Source: Calliphora vicina (taxonomy: Eukaryota > Arthropoda > Insecta > Diptera > Calliphoridae). Taken from it: a stretch of DNA of 64,000 bases. Both the position numbers and the translations under genes were made by a program. The DNA lies in contig NC_088780.1 in assembly GCF_958450345.1 (NCBI RefSeq), positions 42,400,033-42,464,032 of the forward strand, given 5' to 3'. How positions within the stretch are numbered: position 1 is the stretch's first letter; every line of letters starts with the position of its first letter. The notes beneath the pieces were generated by a model. That model saw only the letters and a list, made by a program, of their open reading frames with translations. It did no database searches and was not told the origin of the DNA. Positions 34,302 through 46,960 of this stretch are shown one piece after another.

Positions 34302-34723
34302 TATTACGGGAAACATGGGAAGTGGCTCGGTACAAGCCATATATAATATGAATGTAGAGGGTTTTTGGAACAAAATGAGCCAATGGAGCTAAAAATCGTG
34401 TGAATGGTTCCAGAGAAAAATGACTTCCTCCAAAATGGCCAAAAAAAATCGTTGCTGATTTATTACGGGACAAGCCATATATAATATGAATGTAGAGGGT
34501 TTTTGGAACAAAATGAGCCAATCGTGCTAAAAATCGTGTGAATGGTTCCAGAGAAAAATTACTTCCTCCAAAATGGCCAAAAAAAATCGTTGCTTATTTT
34601 TTACGGGAAACATGGTAAGTGGCTTGGTACAAGTCATATATTATATGAAAGTAGACAGTTTTTGGAACATAATGAGCCAATCGTGTGATTGGTCCGAGAA
34701 AAAAATGACTTCCTCCAAAATGG

Positions 34724-34908
34724 TCAAAAAAAAATCGTTGCTGAAAATAGTCGGAAAGTCCACAAACTTACAAGAATTTACCGTTAATGTATGTTGGTAC
34801 TACTGAATGCGACCGAAGTAAAAAAGTGATGGCAACTTTTGTTGACAGACTGTTGTTACTCCCTGTCTATACCTGATAAATTTTTATCATGATAAACGCC
34901 ATTTTGGA
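34724..34908. other. central unique spacer of the foldback element
   Basis: This 185-bp stretch between the inverted arms is not part of the 159-bp repeat except for its first few bases. It contains GGAAAGTCCACAAACTTAC, GTGATGGCAACTTTTG and, near the right side, TTTTTATCATGATAAA with a TTTATCATGATAAA palindrome. No open frame is supported. Confidence 0.8.
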
Positions 34909-37412
34909 GGAAGTCATTTTTTTCTCGGACCAATCACACGATTGGCTCATTATGTTCCAAAAACTGTCTACTTTCATATAATATATGACTTGTACCAAGC
35001 CACTTACCATGTTTCCCGTAAAAAATAAGCAACGATTTTTTTTGGCCATTTTGGAGGAAGTAATTTTTCTCTGGAACCATTCACACGATTTTTAGCACGA
35101 TTGTCTCATTATGTTCCAAAAACTGTCTTCTTTCATAATATATATGGCTTGTACCGAGCCACTTCCCATGTGTCCCGTAATAAATCAGCAACGATTTTTT
35201 TTTGGCCATTTTTGAGGAAGTCATTTTTCTCTGGAACCATTCACACGATTTTTAGCACGATTGGCTCATTTTGTTCCAAAAACCCTCTACTTTCATAATA
35301 TATATGGCTTGTACCAAGCCACTTCCCATGTGTCCCGTTATAAATCAGCAACGATTTTTTTTTGGTAATTTTGGAGGCACCTATTTTTCTCTGGAACCAT
35401 TCACACGATTTTTAGCACGATTGGCTCATTTTGTTCCAAAAACCCTCTACTTTCATATTATATATGGCTTGTAACGAGCCAATTCCCATGTATCCCGTTA
35501 TAAATCAGCAACGATTTTTTTTGGTCATTTTGGAGGCACCTATTTTTCTCTGGAACCATTCACACGATTTTTAGCACGATTGGCTCATTTTGTTCCAAAA
35601 ACCCTCTAATCATTGCTGATTTATTACTCCCGTAATAAATCAGCAATGATTTTTTTTGGCCATTTCGGAGGAACCTATTTTTCTCTGGAACCATTCACAC
35701 GATTTTTAGCACGATTGTCTCATTATGTTCCAAAAACTGTCTTCTTTCATAATATATATGGCTTGTACCGAGCCACTTCCCACATTTCCCATAATAAATC
35801 AGCAACAATTTTTTTTGGCCATTTTGGAGGAAGTCATTTTTCTATGGAACCACTCACACGATTTTTAGCACGATTGTCTCATTATGTTCCAAAAACTGTC
35901 TACTTTCATAATATATATGGCTTGTACCGAGCCACTTCCCACATTTCCCATAATAAATCAGCAACGATTTTTTTTGGCCATTTTGGAGGAAGTCATTTTT
36001 CTATGGAACCACTCACACGATTTTTAGCACGATTGGCTCATTTTGTTCCAAAAACCCTCTACTTTCATAATATATATGGCTTGTACCAAGCCACTTCCCA
36101 TGTGTCCCGTTATAAATCAGCAACGATTTTTTTTTTGGTAATTTTGGAGGCACCTATTTTTCTCTGGAACCATTCACACGATTTTTAGCACGATTGGTTT
36201 ATTTTGTTCCAAAAACTGTCTACTTTCATAATATATATGGCTTGTACCGAGCCACTTCCCATGTGTCCCGTAATAAATCAGCAACGATTTTTTTTGGCCA
36301 TTTTGGAGGAAGTCATTTTTCTCTGGAACCATTCACACGATTTTTAGCACGATTGGCTCATTTTGTTCCAAAAACTGTCTTCTTTCATAATATATATGGC
36401 TTGTACCGAGCCACTTCCCATGTGTCCCGTAATAAATCAGCTACGATTTTTTTTGGCCATTTTTGAGGAAGTCATTTTTCTATGGAACCACTCACACGAT
36501 TTTTAGCACGATTGGCTCATTTTGTTCCAAAAACCCTCTACATTCATATTATATATGGCTTGTACCGAGCCACTTCCCATGTGTCCCGTAATAAATCAGC
36601 AACGATTTTTTTTGGCCATTTTGGAGGAACCTATTTTTCTCTGGAACCATTCACACGATTTTTAGCACGATTGGTTCATTTTGTTCCAAAAACCCTCTAC
36701 TTTCATATTATATATGGCTTGTACCGAGCCACTTCCCATGTGTCCCGTTATAAATCAGCAACGATTTTTTTGGTCATTTTGGAGGCACCTATTTTTCTCT
36801 GGAACCATTCACACGATTTTTAGCACGATTGGCTCATTTTGTTCCAAAAACCCTCTACTTTCATAATATATGTGGCTTGTACCGAGCCACTACCCATGTG
36901 TCCCGTAATAAATCAGCAACGATTTTTTTTGGCCATTTTGGAGGAACCTATTTTTCTCTGGAACCATTCACACGATTTTTAGCACGCTTGGCTCATTTTG
37001 TTCCAAAAACCCTCTACTTTCATAATATATATGGCTCGTACCGAGCCACTACCCATGTGTCCCGTAATAAATCAGCAACGTTTTTTTTTTGGCCATTTTG
37101 GAGGAACCTATTTTTCTCTGGAACCATTCACACGATTTTTAGCACGATTGTCTCATTATGTTCCAAAAACTGTCTTCTTTCATAATATATATGGCTTTTA
37201 CCGAGCCACTTCCCACATTTCCCATAATAAATCAGCAACGATTTTTTTTGGCCATTTTGGAGGAAGTCATTTTTCTATGGAACCACTCACACGATTTTTA
37301 GCACGATTGTCTCATTATGTTCCAAAAACTGTCTACTTTCATAATATATATGGCTTGTACCGAGCCACTTCCCATATTTCCCGTGGTAGATCAGCAACGA
37401 TTTTTTTTGCCA
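34909..37412 (+). repeat. right 159-bp tandem array, about 16 units
   Basis: Same unit as the left array in the opposite orientation, with the same two variant types. It lacks the 1,908-bp duplication. A damaged unit at 35,609-35,650 contains a perfect 19-bp-stem inverted repeat replacing the middle of the unit. Confidence 0.9.
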
Positions 37413-37657
37413 TTTTTGATTAACCTTCTTATACCTAAATTCCAACTAGTAATTTTTGTTAAAATTAAATTATAGTTTTCTAGTATTTCTTAGGTTTTAT
37501 GTTTTTTGCTTTTATTTCCATTTGCATTAATATTACTATATAATTGGGTATTTTTACTTCCCGATTTTCTTAATTCCCATAAATTGGGTATTTCGACTTC
37601 CCGGTTTTTTAAATTCCCAAAATCGACACTATCTCGTCGACGCTATCTTGGCTCACG
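37413..37657 (-). repeat. terminal block of the foldback element, right
   Basis: Reverse complement of the left terminal block, also 245 bp, ending GGCTCACG at the target duplication. Confidence 0.9.
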
Positions 37658-37668
37658 TTCAAAAAATA
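37658..37668. repeat. target-site duplication TTCAAAAAATA, right
   Basis: Perfect 11-bp match to 29,253-29,263. Confidence 0.85.
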
Positions 37669-37693
37669 ATTGTAAACAAAAACAGCTGATTAT

Positions 37694-37874
37694 CAGAGAC
37701 CTGTGTCGAACACTTTTATCGGTGGCGGCGGCTTGTGAAAAATGGTATGGCGGCTTTGCATAATTTTTCCAGACTATAACTTTTTGACTGCGATTCTCAG
37801 TGTCGGCTCCCGAATATTATCAGCGACTCGGCGGCTCGGCGTATGCGGCTATTAGGGTTCGGCGCAGGTCTCTG
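37694..37874. mobile_element. 181-bp MITE with CAGAGACCTG ends
   Basis: The ends CAGAGACCTG and CAGGTCTCTG form inverted repeats, extended imperfectly through CGAACACT and GGGTTCG. The interior is unusually GC-rich for this window (GGTGGCGGCGGC, GGCGGCTCGGCG). No target duplication is clear. Confidence 0.65.
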
Positions 37875-37914
37875 CTGGTTGGTTACGACAGCACAATAAA
37901 CATAGCTAACAGAG

Positions 37915-38035
37915 TAGTAATAGTTTAGGACATTTTTTGCTTGAATGGCAACAATAACATTTTTAAACCATTGTGAAATATTAGAACATTAACACAATAT
38001 GACATGATAAGAGACCTTGTGAATTGACCAATTGT
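37915..38035. repeat. degenerate relic of the 1,622 / 12,858 MITE family
   Basis: TTTAGGACATTTT and later TATTAGAACATTAACACAATATGAC with AAGAGACCTTGTGAATTG echo the inner inverted repeat of those MITEs. The match is weak. Confidence 0.4.
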
Positions 38036-38839
38036 TACTGCATCACTATAATGTGATTTAACACAAAATTTTAAATAAATTATGCTACTTAACAGTGACC
38101 TAAAATTATTATAATTAACAATATAACTATCAGAAAAGACCATTAAAGTATAATAAAGTCATATTTATATACATATCTATATGGTCAATTCCATGTCATT
38201 GTACGTGACATTTGTCCATCTATAGAGTCGAATGGATTATTCAAAAATACGAGTATCTGAAAAATAATTTGGTCTTTACGTTCCATATAGAGGGTACTAT
38301 ATTTTAAAAATGTAATAAGTTCTTTCTAAAAATTGTTGTCCAAAATATCTAGCGAAATTAGGGTATATCGTACGTGACATAAAACGGAAGTAATTTGGAG
38401 GTTCATGTAGAAAAATGCGAAAATTTGCGAATCGTGAGAGGCGTTATGTTTTGTTTTAATTTCTTAAAGTAAACCAAAAAATTTTCCTTTACAATCCGTC
38501 ATATTTAAATAAAAATTATCTTTTGATGATTTTATAATAAATAAAATTTAATATCGTACGTGACAGATTTTTCTCTTGTAATAAAACAATATATATTCTA
38601 TAAATATATTTATAAAAAAATAAATAGAAAATATATATTCGGTTTCAATAAACAATTTGAAACAAAATTTTATTTTTTTCATATTTTGTAAAAAAAAATT
38701 TTTTGATTATTAAAAATTTTTTTTTTTAAATTTTAAAATTTTTTTTTTGGTTTTTTCAATATTTTTTTTTGTTTAAACTTTTTTGTGAAAAAAAAATTCG
38801 GTTTAAAAATTAAATTTTTTTTTTTTTGTGAAAAAAAAT

Positions 38840-39575
<736 letters not shown>

Positions 39576-39732
39576 TTATATATAGTTATTCAGTTTAAAC
39601 TATTATGTTTGCCCTTTAAATGTTGTAATAAGCTCTAAATACTTTCACATAGTAACATTTTAGTGTTTGCTTTATTAAATTCATCTTGAAAAAAAATTTC
39701 AAATGATTATTCTCGTGGAATTGCCCATATGG

Positions 39733-40403
39733 CTGCATATTAATTAATTATATTTATTGGCATTTCAAGTTTGATTAAACAGATGCACATGTTTTCATAT
39801 TAAATTAATAAAATAAAAATTCGTGTAGGCATTATAATGAATTAAATATTTGCAGAATGCTTAATTTATTGCCATTTGCTCAATTTGTTTATTATTTCAT
39901 ATTTATCAGCATTATTATCTTCGTATTTATTTGGATATTATCTTATTAATTTAATATTATAGCGGAGTGACTGTAAATATTAAAATCAATTAATAAAATA
40001 ATTTATTAAATTTCGTTCCTAAAACCAAGGCTTTATTCAAATGTATATACAATTAATTGTAGTTCGTTTGAGTCCAGTTATATTAACTAAATAAATTGGT
40101 GCTATATATTTTACCTTCATTTAGGACATATGGATGGGCTTCATAACCAATTAAATATTAATCTTACCCAGGCGCGGATACACGGGGTAGTTAAGATGAG
40201 TATCCTTAACCACACGAAAATTTTTAAAAATAAAAACGGAAAAAAATAAAACTACTTCTACTACTTTAAACGTGTTAAATTCATTACTTTGGTCATTCCT
40301 GCCTCATTATGACTCTGCAGAAGTTGTCAAAATGAAGAAATAAAAGAGATCTGCTTTCTTAGGGAAACGTTCCGTTAGTAGCCTCTCTGCAAATCAAAAG
40401 TGG
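39733..40403. other. AT-rich interval without genes
   Basis: Nothing coding or structured could be supported. Confidence 0.4.
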
Positions 40404-41880
40404 ATATAGAGGGACTATATTCAAAACCCTCTATCTTGAAAAACACAACTTTTTAGGAGAGCCAAAAACCTGTTTTTTGCGAGTATTAAAAAAACTTGAG
40501 TTATTAAAATTCGGTATTCTACAATATTTTTTAAAAGCAACTACTGAATCTCACATGTAATTCGTTTTTAAAATTTTGCATTATTGTGGACATAGAGGGT
40601 TTTGCATTTTAATAAAACTTAACTATTTTGATTTCATATTTTAACTAATTTATATCAGATAACGGCTAATTTAATATTAGTGGTTAGTTTGTCGAACGTT
40701 TTATGTTAATAATTTTATAAGATAAAAAATAAACAATATTAAACAAAAAGTTATAGAAAAAAATTTTTTTTTTAAGATTGATTTGTGTAAATTATCATAA
40801 AAGTAATGATATGCCGGTGGTATTATGCTCTTCAAATCTTGTAATTCTTCCACTTATTTGGCTGTATTGATAGTGGACAAGAATATAGAGGTTTTGGTTC
40901 AATATGTCTTGTATAAGGTTGTATCGGCGTTTTGAAAGTTTACATCTGAATTTCATTTGAGGGGGGGTTAAAGTTTCCCAATTCTGGCACATTCTTATTG
41001 TTAATCGTCAGCAAAGTTATGTAAAATGTTACGGAGAATATTTTTGTAGACCCTCTAACTCCTCAAGGCATGGGTCTTTTTTGTCCTTCTTTTAAAAATG
41101 AGCGAATAACACCATTACAACAGGGATTTAAGGGGTTAAAATGTTCCGCAAAAATATTATACGTAAAATTTTACTATAAGTCCCTAAATACACCATAACG
41201 GAAAATTCAACCAGAAAGTCAGAAATAAGACATAACAAAATAGAGCCGAGGGTTAATTTCGCTTTTATTAAGAATTTTATTTTAGAGAACATTTTAGGTA
41301 TAAAATGTATTCAGCAAATTTATGCAAAATGTTACGGAGAACATTTTTTAAGAATATGTTAACCCTCTAACTCCTCAAGGCATGGGTATTTTTTGTCCTT
41401 CTTTTAAGGAAGAGCAACAAACTCCATTAAAACAGGGATTTAAATGTTAAAATGTTCCGCAAAAATATTGTCCGTGAAATTTTACTATAAGTCCCAAAAA
41501 TTTTCCAAAAACAAAAAGGTAAAATATGTTCATGGTAATTCAATTCAGAATCGCTTTCGCTATTTTGATAAATGATTGAAAATGTAAAATTCATATTCAG
41601 CAGCTGAAATTAGTAAGAAAACATATATTGCAAGAAAAAATTATTCCAAAAAAATGTTTTAAAATTAATTATTTGAAAAGATAGAGGGTTTCGCATTCGG
41701 AAAAAATTAATTGTATAAGATAGAGAAATAACAAAAATTCAAAATAAACAGCAAAAAAAAAAATATGTTCGTTATGAAATTCTCACCATAGATGAGGGCT
41801 ATTTTACTGGAATTTTACCATCAAAAAGTCATTTTCGTAAAAATCAAAGATAGAGGGTTTTGAATATAGTCCCTCGATAT
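40404..41880. mobile_element. TIR element with internal direct duplication
   Basis: A 36-bp near-perfect inverted repeat begins ATATAGAGGGACTATATTC on the left and ATATCGAGGGACTATATTC (reverse strand) on the right. Inside, a block with CTCTAACTCCTCAAGGCATG, AACAGGGATTTAA and TGTTCCGCAAAAATATT occurs twice (about 41,015-41,195 and 41,330-41,505). A reverse copy is at 46,610-46,960. The 65-codon minus-strand frame at 40,795-40,992 shows no domain. Confidence 0.7.
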
Positions 41881-42198
41881 AATGGGTTAAGGAATACAAT
41901 CACTCTCGTTGTTACCAACATACATTGTTTATTTGTTACTTAGTTTTGTCTATTCCTATAAAGACTATAAAGACCAAGTAAATTCTTTTTAAATCAACAT
42001 TTTTCTTGTCAGCAATATAAAATATTGTGTGTTTAGTGGCTGATATTGTTTATTTATAACGATTAACTTTATCTGGTCCCCCTTGTACTAGATTTTTCTG
42101 TGGCATCTTCACAAACAGAGCAAGAGATTTTAGTAATAACTAGTTATTAAGGCGAAATATTGCAATAACAATTTGCTGCAATAAAAACAAGTACATAT

Positions 42199-42690
42199 AA
42201 TACCCTACACTGAGTAAATGAGCAAAAATATTTTTTTTTACAATTTCAATAATTTATTTTCATGACTGATTTTTGGAAGGGGTTCTTATATAGGAGCTGT
42301 GATCAATTATGGACCGATCACCATGAAATTAGGTCATGTGATTTGTGTATATATAAATTCTATTTATGTTGAATTATATGTGTAGACCAACACTTTTATG
42401 TAAGCTAAAGTGATTTTCGGAAGCGGGTCTTATATGGGAGCTATGACTAATTATGTATCGATCATAATAAAATTTGGTGACATAAATTCCGAATATATAA
42501 AACTTATATGGAGCGAAACTTGTGTAGATACCTATATAAATTAAACATTTATGAACGATAAAGTCCAATTTCGGGAGGACATTTGTATGGGGGCTATGTG
42601 AAATAATGGACCGATTTCAGCCAGTTTCAATTGGCTTCGTCATTGGTGCATGTGCCAAAGTTAATCAAAATATCCGATCTGTGTCGATCT
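42199..42690 (-). repeat. TATACCCTACAC family, copy 2
   Basis: Diverged copy of 28,176-28,840, starting TAATACCCTACACTGAG and losing similarity near 42,690, before the usual GTGTAGGGTATA end. Confidence 0.7.
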
Positions 42691-42899
42691 GTGTACTTCA
42701 GGGTGTAGAAACGCATAATATCGTAACTACCATATCAAGGTTCATAAAGCAATGCTAGGAATATTAATGAATGTTAGAGTAATGATTTGTAGCGTTTCTA
42801 AATAATAAAACTACAATTTAGTAGCGAACATTGTTAATAAATAATTGTGAACAAAATTAGTTTAAATTTTTTGCTCTGTTATATTATAAAATAATTTTT

Positions 42900-44314
42900 G
42901 ATCTTGCAGAATACTAAAAAAAATGTACTTTTTGCAAATTCGAACCCTTAAGGGATAAAAATTGTGTTTATTTTTGGTACTTTTTCATAAAATATGTTTT
43001 TCTATAATTTGACATAGACATTCGCATATTTTACTATGAGCTCCCACCACGATACATAAAATTATTTTAATAATATTTTACCACCGCAATTGGGATAAAA
43101 AGGTACCAAAAAGGGGATAAAATCGGGAAAATACATTATATTTGAAATTATTAAGCCAATATTGATAATTTTTTTAACGTTGGTTCCAGGATTCATACAA
43201 AAATTAACTAACAGGTTGTTATTTGGAACTCGAGTACAAAGGTATATTGGGCCAAATCCGGGTAAACAGTTTGGTACTTTTTTTAAAACATATTTATTCT
43301 TGGGCACATTAACACAGATTTTAATATTTTGAGACATGCCTGTAGCATAAACAATTTTGGCAAAATGGAATATATTTAAATTTCAAACTTGGGGGGTGTT
43401 CAAGGAAGACAAGAGACATTGGTACTTTTCTCCTAATGGTACTTTTTTAACATTTTAAATTATTTCAGTTATCGACATTAAAGTTAGCTGATATGTATCT
43501 GAGTGAAGTTAGTGTTAGGAATAGGGTATAATATTTAGGTACCAAAATGTGAGAACTGAACTATAGGTACTTTTTTATTCATCTAATGGTACTTTTTCAA
43601 TTTTATATGACAATGGACTTAGAAAAATGAAATTAAGCATATATGGTCCTAAGTGAGTGAGAATTCTAAGGGGAGACTTTTTGGTACTTTTTCTTTATTC
43701 GAATGGTACTTTTTGAAATTTCTTCACCAATGAACCTAGAAACATGCAATAAAACTTATATGGACCCGAGTGAGTGGGAATCCACAAGTGGCTGCTTTTT
43801 GGTACTTTTTCTATATTCTAATGATGCTTTTTGAAGTGAAAATTCGTGGTATTTCTTCTTTATTCTCATGGGTACTTTTTTGAATTTCCTATAATAAGGG
43901 ACCTAGAGTTTCAAAAAATCAAAGAATTTCAAAACCGCGGTTTCGGTTTTAAAAAATTAAAAACCGATCGGTTTCGGTTTTGTGATAATTTATTAAATAT
44001 TAAGTATTATAGAAACAAAATTAGTTGATAATATAGGAAATGATATACAAATCTAAAATTCAAACTTGACTGGTTATGGTTTAGTGAATGCGAATATAAA
44101 AGTGATAATCAATGTTACTATTTCCTTATTGCAATGGTACTTTTTGAATATTTTATAATAATAAACCTAAAAATTTAAAATTGGGAACACATTTTCTATA
44201 ATAATGGACCCAGAAATAAGAAATTAGACATTTACAATTAGATTCACAAAGTGAGACTTGATAGTACTATTTCTTTCTTCTAATTAGGGTGGCGAAGTGC
44301 ACCGGGTCAGCTAG
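42900..44314 (+). mobile_element. Helitron-like element with GGTACTTTTT minisatellite
   Basis: The right end reads GGTGGCGAAGTGCACC, GGGTCAGCTAG, then T: a hairpin (GGTG with CACC) and a CTAG terminus between A/T-rich flanks, as in Helitrons. The body holds several degenerate repeats of a roughly 150-180-bp unit with ATGGTACTTTTTGAA, AATGGACCTAGAAA and GTGAGTGGGAATCC. The left boundary is uncertain. There is no Rep/helicase gene. Confidence 0.65.
43405..44290 (+). repeat. GGTACTTTTT tandem minisatellite
   Basis: The decamer GGTACTTTTT or close variants occurs more than ten times, generally in pairs separated by a T-rich TTATTCTAAT linker, within a longer degenerate period. One stretch (43,930-43,980) has been replaced by GGTTTCGGTTTT and AAAACCG words. 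Confidence 0.7.
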
Positions 44315-44315
44315 T

Positions 44316-45730
44316 CTATAATAAAATCAATTTCGAATTTTTTGATGATACTTTGTTTTGCATTTTAGGTGACGATATGTATGTTTAACAAAATGTTGCA
44401 GTAGACGGGAAAAACTTTCCTAAGTAGGTATACGATGATGTCTTAAAATTACATTATGTTGTATTATGACAAATATAGCAAATACAACCCTATACTGTTT
44501 AAAATTGTAAGGTACGATACCTTTTTGAAAAATTTTATTTCCTCCCATGTATATTAGAAGAATTCTACAATTGTGACAAATTGGACCATATCATTGAATA
44601 TGTATTATAAATGAGTACAGTATTTTAACATCTTTCTCGGTAGTGCAAAACACCATTTGAATTATAACAGTATACAGTAATGAAAAACGTAGCTAAAAGC
44701 TACTTGACATGCAATGAAAATGTGAATCTTCCTAATTCTCTTTCTATGTATGTAGGTATGTATGTAGTTAAAAGCAACAATTCCTTAGGGAGAAAATATG
44801 CATAGCTCGTCCCCACTGTACTTATATAAGTATTTTAAAATATTTAAAAAAGACCTTATTTAACATAATTGTGTAAACAAATTAATTATTATGACAACCA
44901 AAATCATAATTAAATTTGTTTAATTTGTTCTTCCGCCAAAAGGGTATATTTTTCTACAAAATTTAACTTAACAGATCCGAAGAAGAAACATACCAAAACG
45001 AACAAACCAATACAAAAACCAAAAATTAAAACATTCTAAAAGTAAGAAGATTTTTTCTCATTGTATATAAGTATGTAACTCAATAGAGAAAATTCCAAAA
45101 AAGCTACCTACATTAGAGTACTTTGATGGCTTTATTAACACAAGGTTCGTTTTTAATCAACAGCAAAAGTTTTGGCAAATTAAATTTTGAATAAACAACA
45201 ATAAAAGCCAGAAACACTTAAAATATGAAATAAAGGCTAAGAACAAATAAACGTAAATTGGAGCATATACACGAGTACGGCTGCCGAAAATATAAAAGTA
45301 AAATAAAAGAATAACAAAACGACACAAGTATCTACCCTCAACAAGGAAGACGTTATGAATTCCATTACCATCTAAGATTGTTTAAATACACGTAAAGGTT
45401 AAGCAAACATTAAGACTTTTGCCAGATAAATATTAAGATTGTTGCTTTGGTAATCAAAGAAAAATATCTTAATGATATTTTTTAAAGAAAGTTGGTAAAT
45501 TTAAAATTTTCTAAAAAAAACTTTAAATGTTAAGAAAATCATTGCATAAAAAGCCAAAAAGTGTTTACAAATACAATACTATTTCGGGAAATTACTTTAA
45601 GGCATACACTATTGATATAGGTATCGATATAAAATTCAAATAAAGTTGTTATATAGGAAAACCTCCCTATACAAATTTTGAAATTTTTATGGGGAGGATT
45701 TTTATAAAGGATATAAAATTTACACATTAT
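44316..45730. other. AT-rich interval without genes
   Basis: No gene, RNA or clear repeat structure is visible. Confidence 0.35.
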
Positions 45731-45744
45731 CAAAATTTACACAT

Positions 45745-46005
45745 ACAAAAATGATCCCCATAAAATTCCACAATATCCTTACAACATTTTTTTCAATTAG
45801 TGCTACCTTCGATCAAAAAATTAAAACTTTGACCCACTGTAAACAAAATTCAGATCAGCTGGACTATAAGTTTATTCTACAAAAATTATCTACTCAACAT
45901 GTCCTTTCAGAATTATAGGGTCGCTATTCTGTTCCAATAAAAAAGTCACAATTTGTTGGACAGTGTTATTACTATTTTCACATGCCATTGTAGTTTATCA
46001 TATAG
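45745..46005 (+). repeat. solo right end of the 61,277 foldback family
   Basis: The block ATCCCCATAAAATTCCAC through AGCTGGACTATAAG and TCGCTATTCTGTTCCA to TTTGTTGGACAGTG matches the right arm of 61,277-63,332. The matching left arm is absent. Confidence 0.75.
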
Positions 46006-46609
46006 CCTGAAAAGCCTGGCTATACTCCCTTAGTTGTTTAGTTACTGTAAATACTAATAATGTTCAGTTGTATTTCCCTTTACACATAATTATACATTAT
46101 CCTACTGACATATATCTGTATATATACATACCAATAGTCAGGTTCAATATTGTACAGATTGTTTGTTATTATACCAATATTAAAATTGGTTGGAAATGTA
46201 TATTTTGGGTACCTAATGTCGGCAAAAGCAGCACACAGAAACCAAAACAAATGAAATAAACTTTATTGTAAATGCTTTACAAAAACAATATAATAAAACA
46301 AATTTTCTTATGAATATTTAAAACCACAATTAAAGCAGTAAAATTGGTCCAATAAATAAGACAGTAAAATAAATTTTTATTAGTTTTAATAGCCAGTAGT
46401 ATTTAATAGGAACTTTTTATTTGTTAAACAAAAAAATTTTCAAAAATTTTGCAAAATATTTATTGTGGTAAATAAGTAGCAATTTTTGTATGTATTAAGA
46501 TTGTCTGTAGCCTTTGGGGAATAATCAGAAGATAGCAGTAAGAAATATTTAAATAATACACTTATAAGCAAGTACCAGATAAGTACTAGAAATTAAGTAT
46601 GACATTCTG

Positions 46610-46960
46610 ACTTTCTGGTTAGTAAAATTTCTGACTCATAGTAAAATTTCACGGCTAATATTTTAGCGGAACATTTTAACCCCTTAAATCCCTGTTTTAA
46701 TGGTGGTTTTTACTCTTTTTAAAAATAAGGACAAAAAACACCCTCGCCTTGAGGATTTAGAAGGTTAAGATAACATACATAAATGTTCTCCGTAACATTT
46801 TACATAAATTTGCTGAACACATTTTATACCTAAAATGTAAAGATCACATGGCTTCTTATGCCGATTAGCAATAAGAATGTGCCAGAGTTGGGAAACTTTA
46901 ACCCCCCTCAAATAAAATTTATATGTAAACTTTCAAAACGCCGATACACGTGTTTTTTTT
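46610..46960 (-). repeat. partial copy of the 40,404 element interior
   Basis: Reverse copy with GCGGAACATTTTAACC, CCTTGAGGATTTAGAAGG and AACTTTAACCCCCCTC. It lacks the inverted termini. Confidence 0.7.

Larger units (their letters stand above)
29509..34723 (-). repeat. left 159-bp tandem array, about 33 units
   Basis: The unit contains ATGGCCAAAAAAAATCG, GGAAGTGGCTCGGTACAAG, CATATATATTATGAA, GGTTTTTGGAACAAAATGAG and GACTTCCTCC. Two variant types are intermixed: one with TTATGGGAAATGTGGG, ACAGTTTTTGGAACATAATG and CCATAGAAAAATGAC; the other with ACGGGACACATGGG, GAGGGTTTTTGGAAC and CCAGAGAAAAATAGG. Length varies by a few bases in an A-run. Because 159 is 53 codons and one minus-strand frame lacks stops, long repeat-derived open frames appear; they are not evidence of a gene. 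Confidence 0.9.
29264..37657. mobile_element. 8.4-kb foldback element with satellite-like 159-bp arms
   Basis: The element starts CGTGAGCC and ends GGCTCACG, and is flanked by perfect 11-bp direct repeats TTCAAAAAATA. From outside to inside each arm has a 245-bp terminal block, then a tandem array of a 159-bp unit, and the two inverted arrays are separated by a 185-bp unique spacer. The outermost three units and the innermost unit match between arms, while the middles differ in copy number and order. So the arms share one origin and later changed by unequal exchange. There is no transposase inside. The plan resembles fly foldback (FB-type) elements but on a larger scale. Confidence 0.92.

Noticed and set aside
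29509..37412. CRISPR-like array
   Set aside because: The repeats are 159 bp with no short repeat plus unique spacer pattern, and the context is eukaryotic.
29498..37423. Some twenty overlapping frames that look like a repeat-protein gene family
   Set aside because: They come from the 159-bp satellite, in both arms of an inverted repeat, with frameshifts at A-runs and no promoter, intron or domain evidence.
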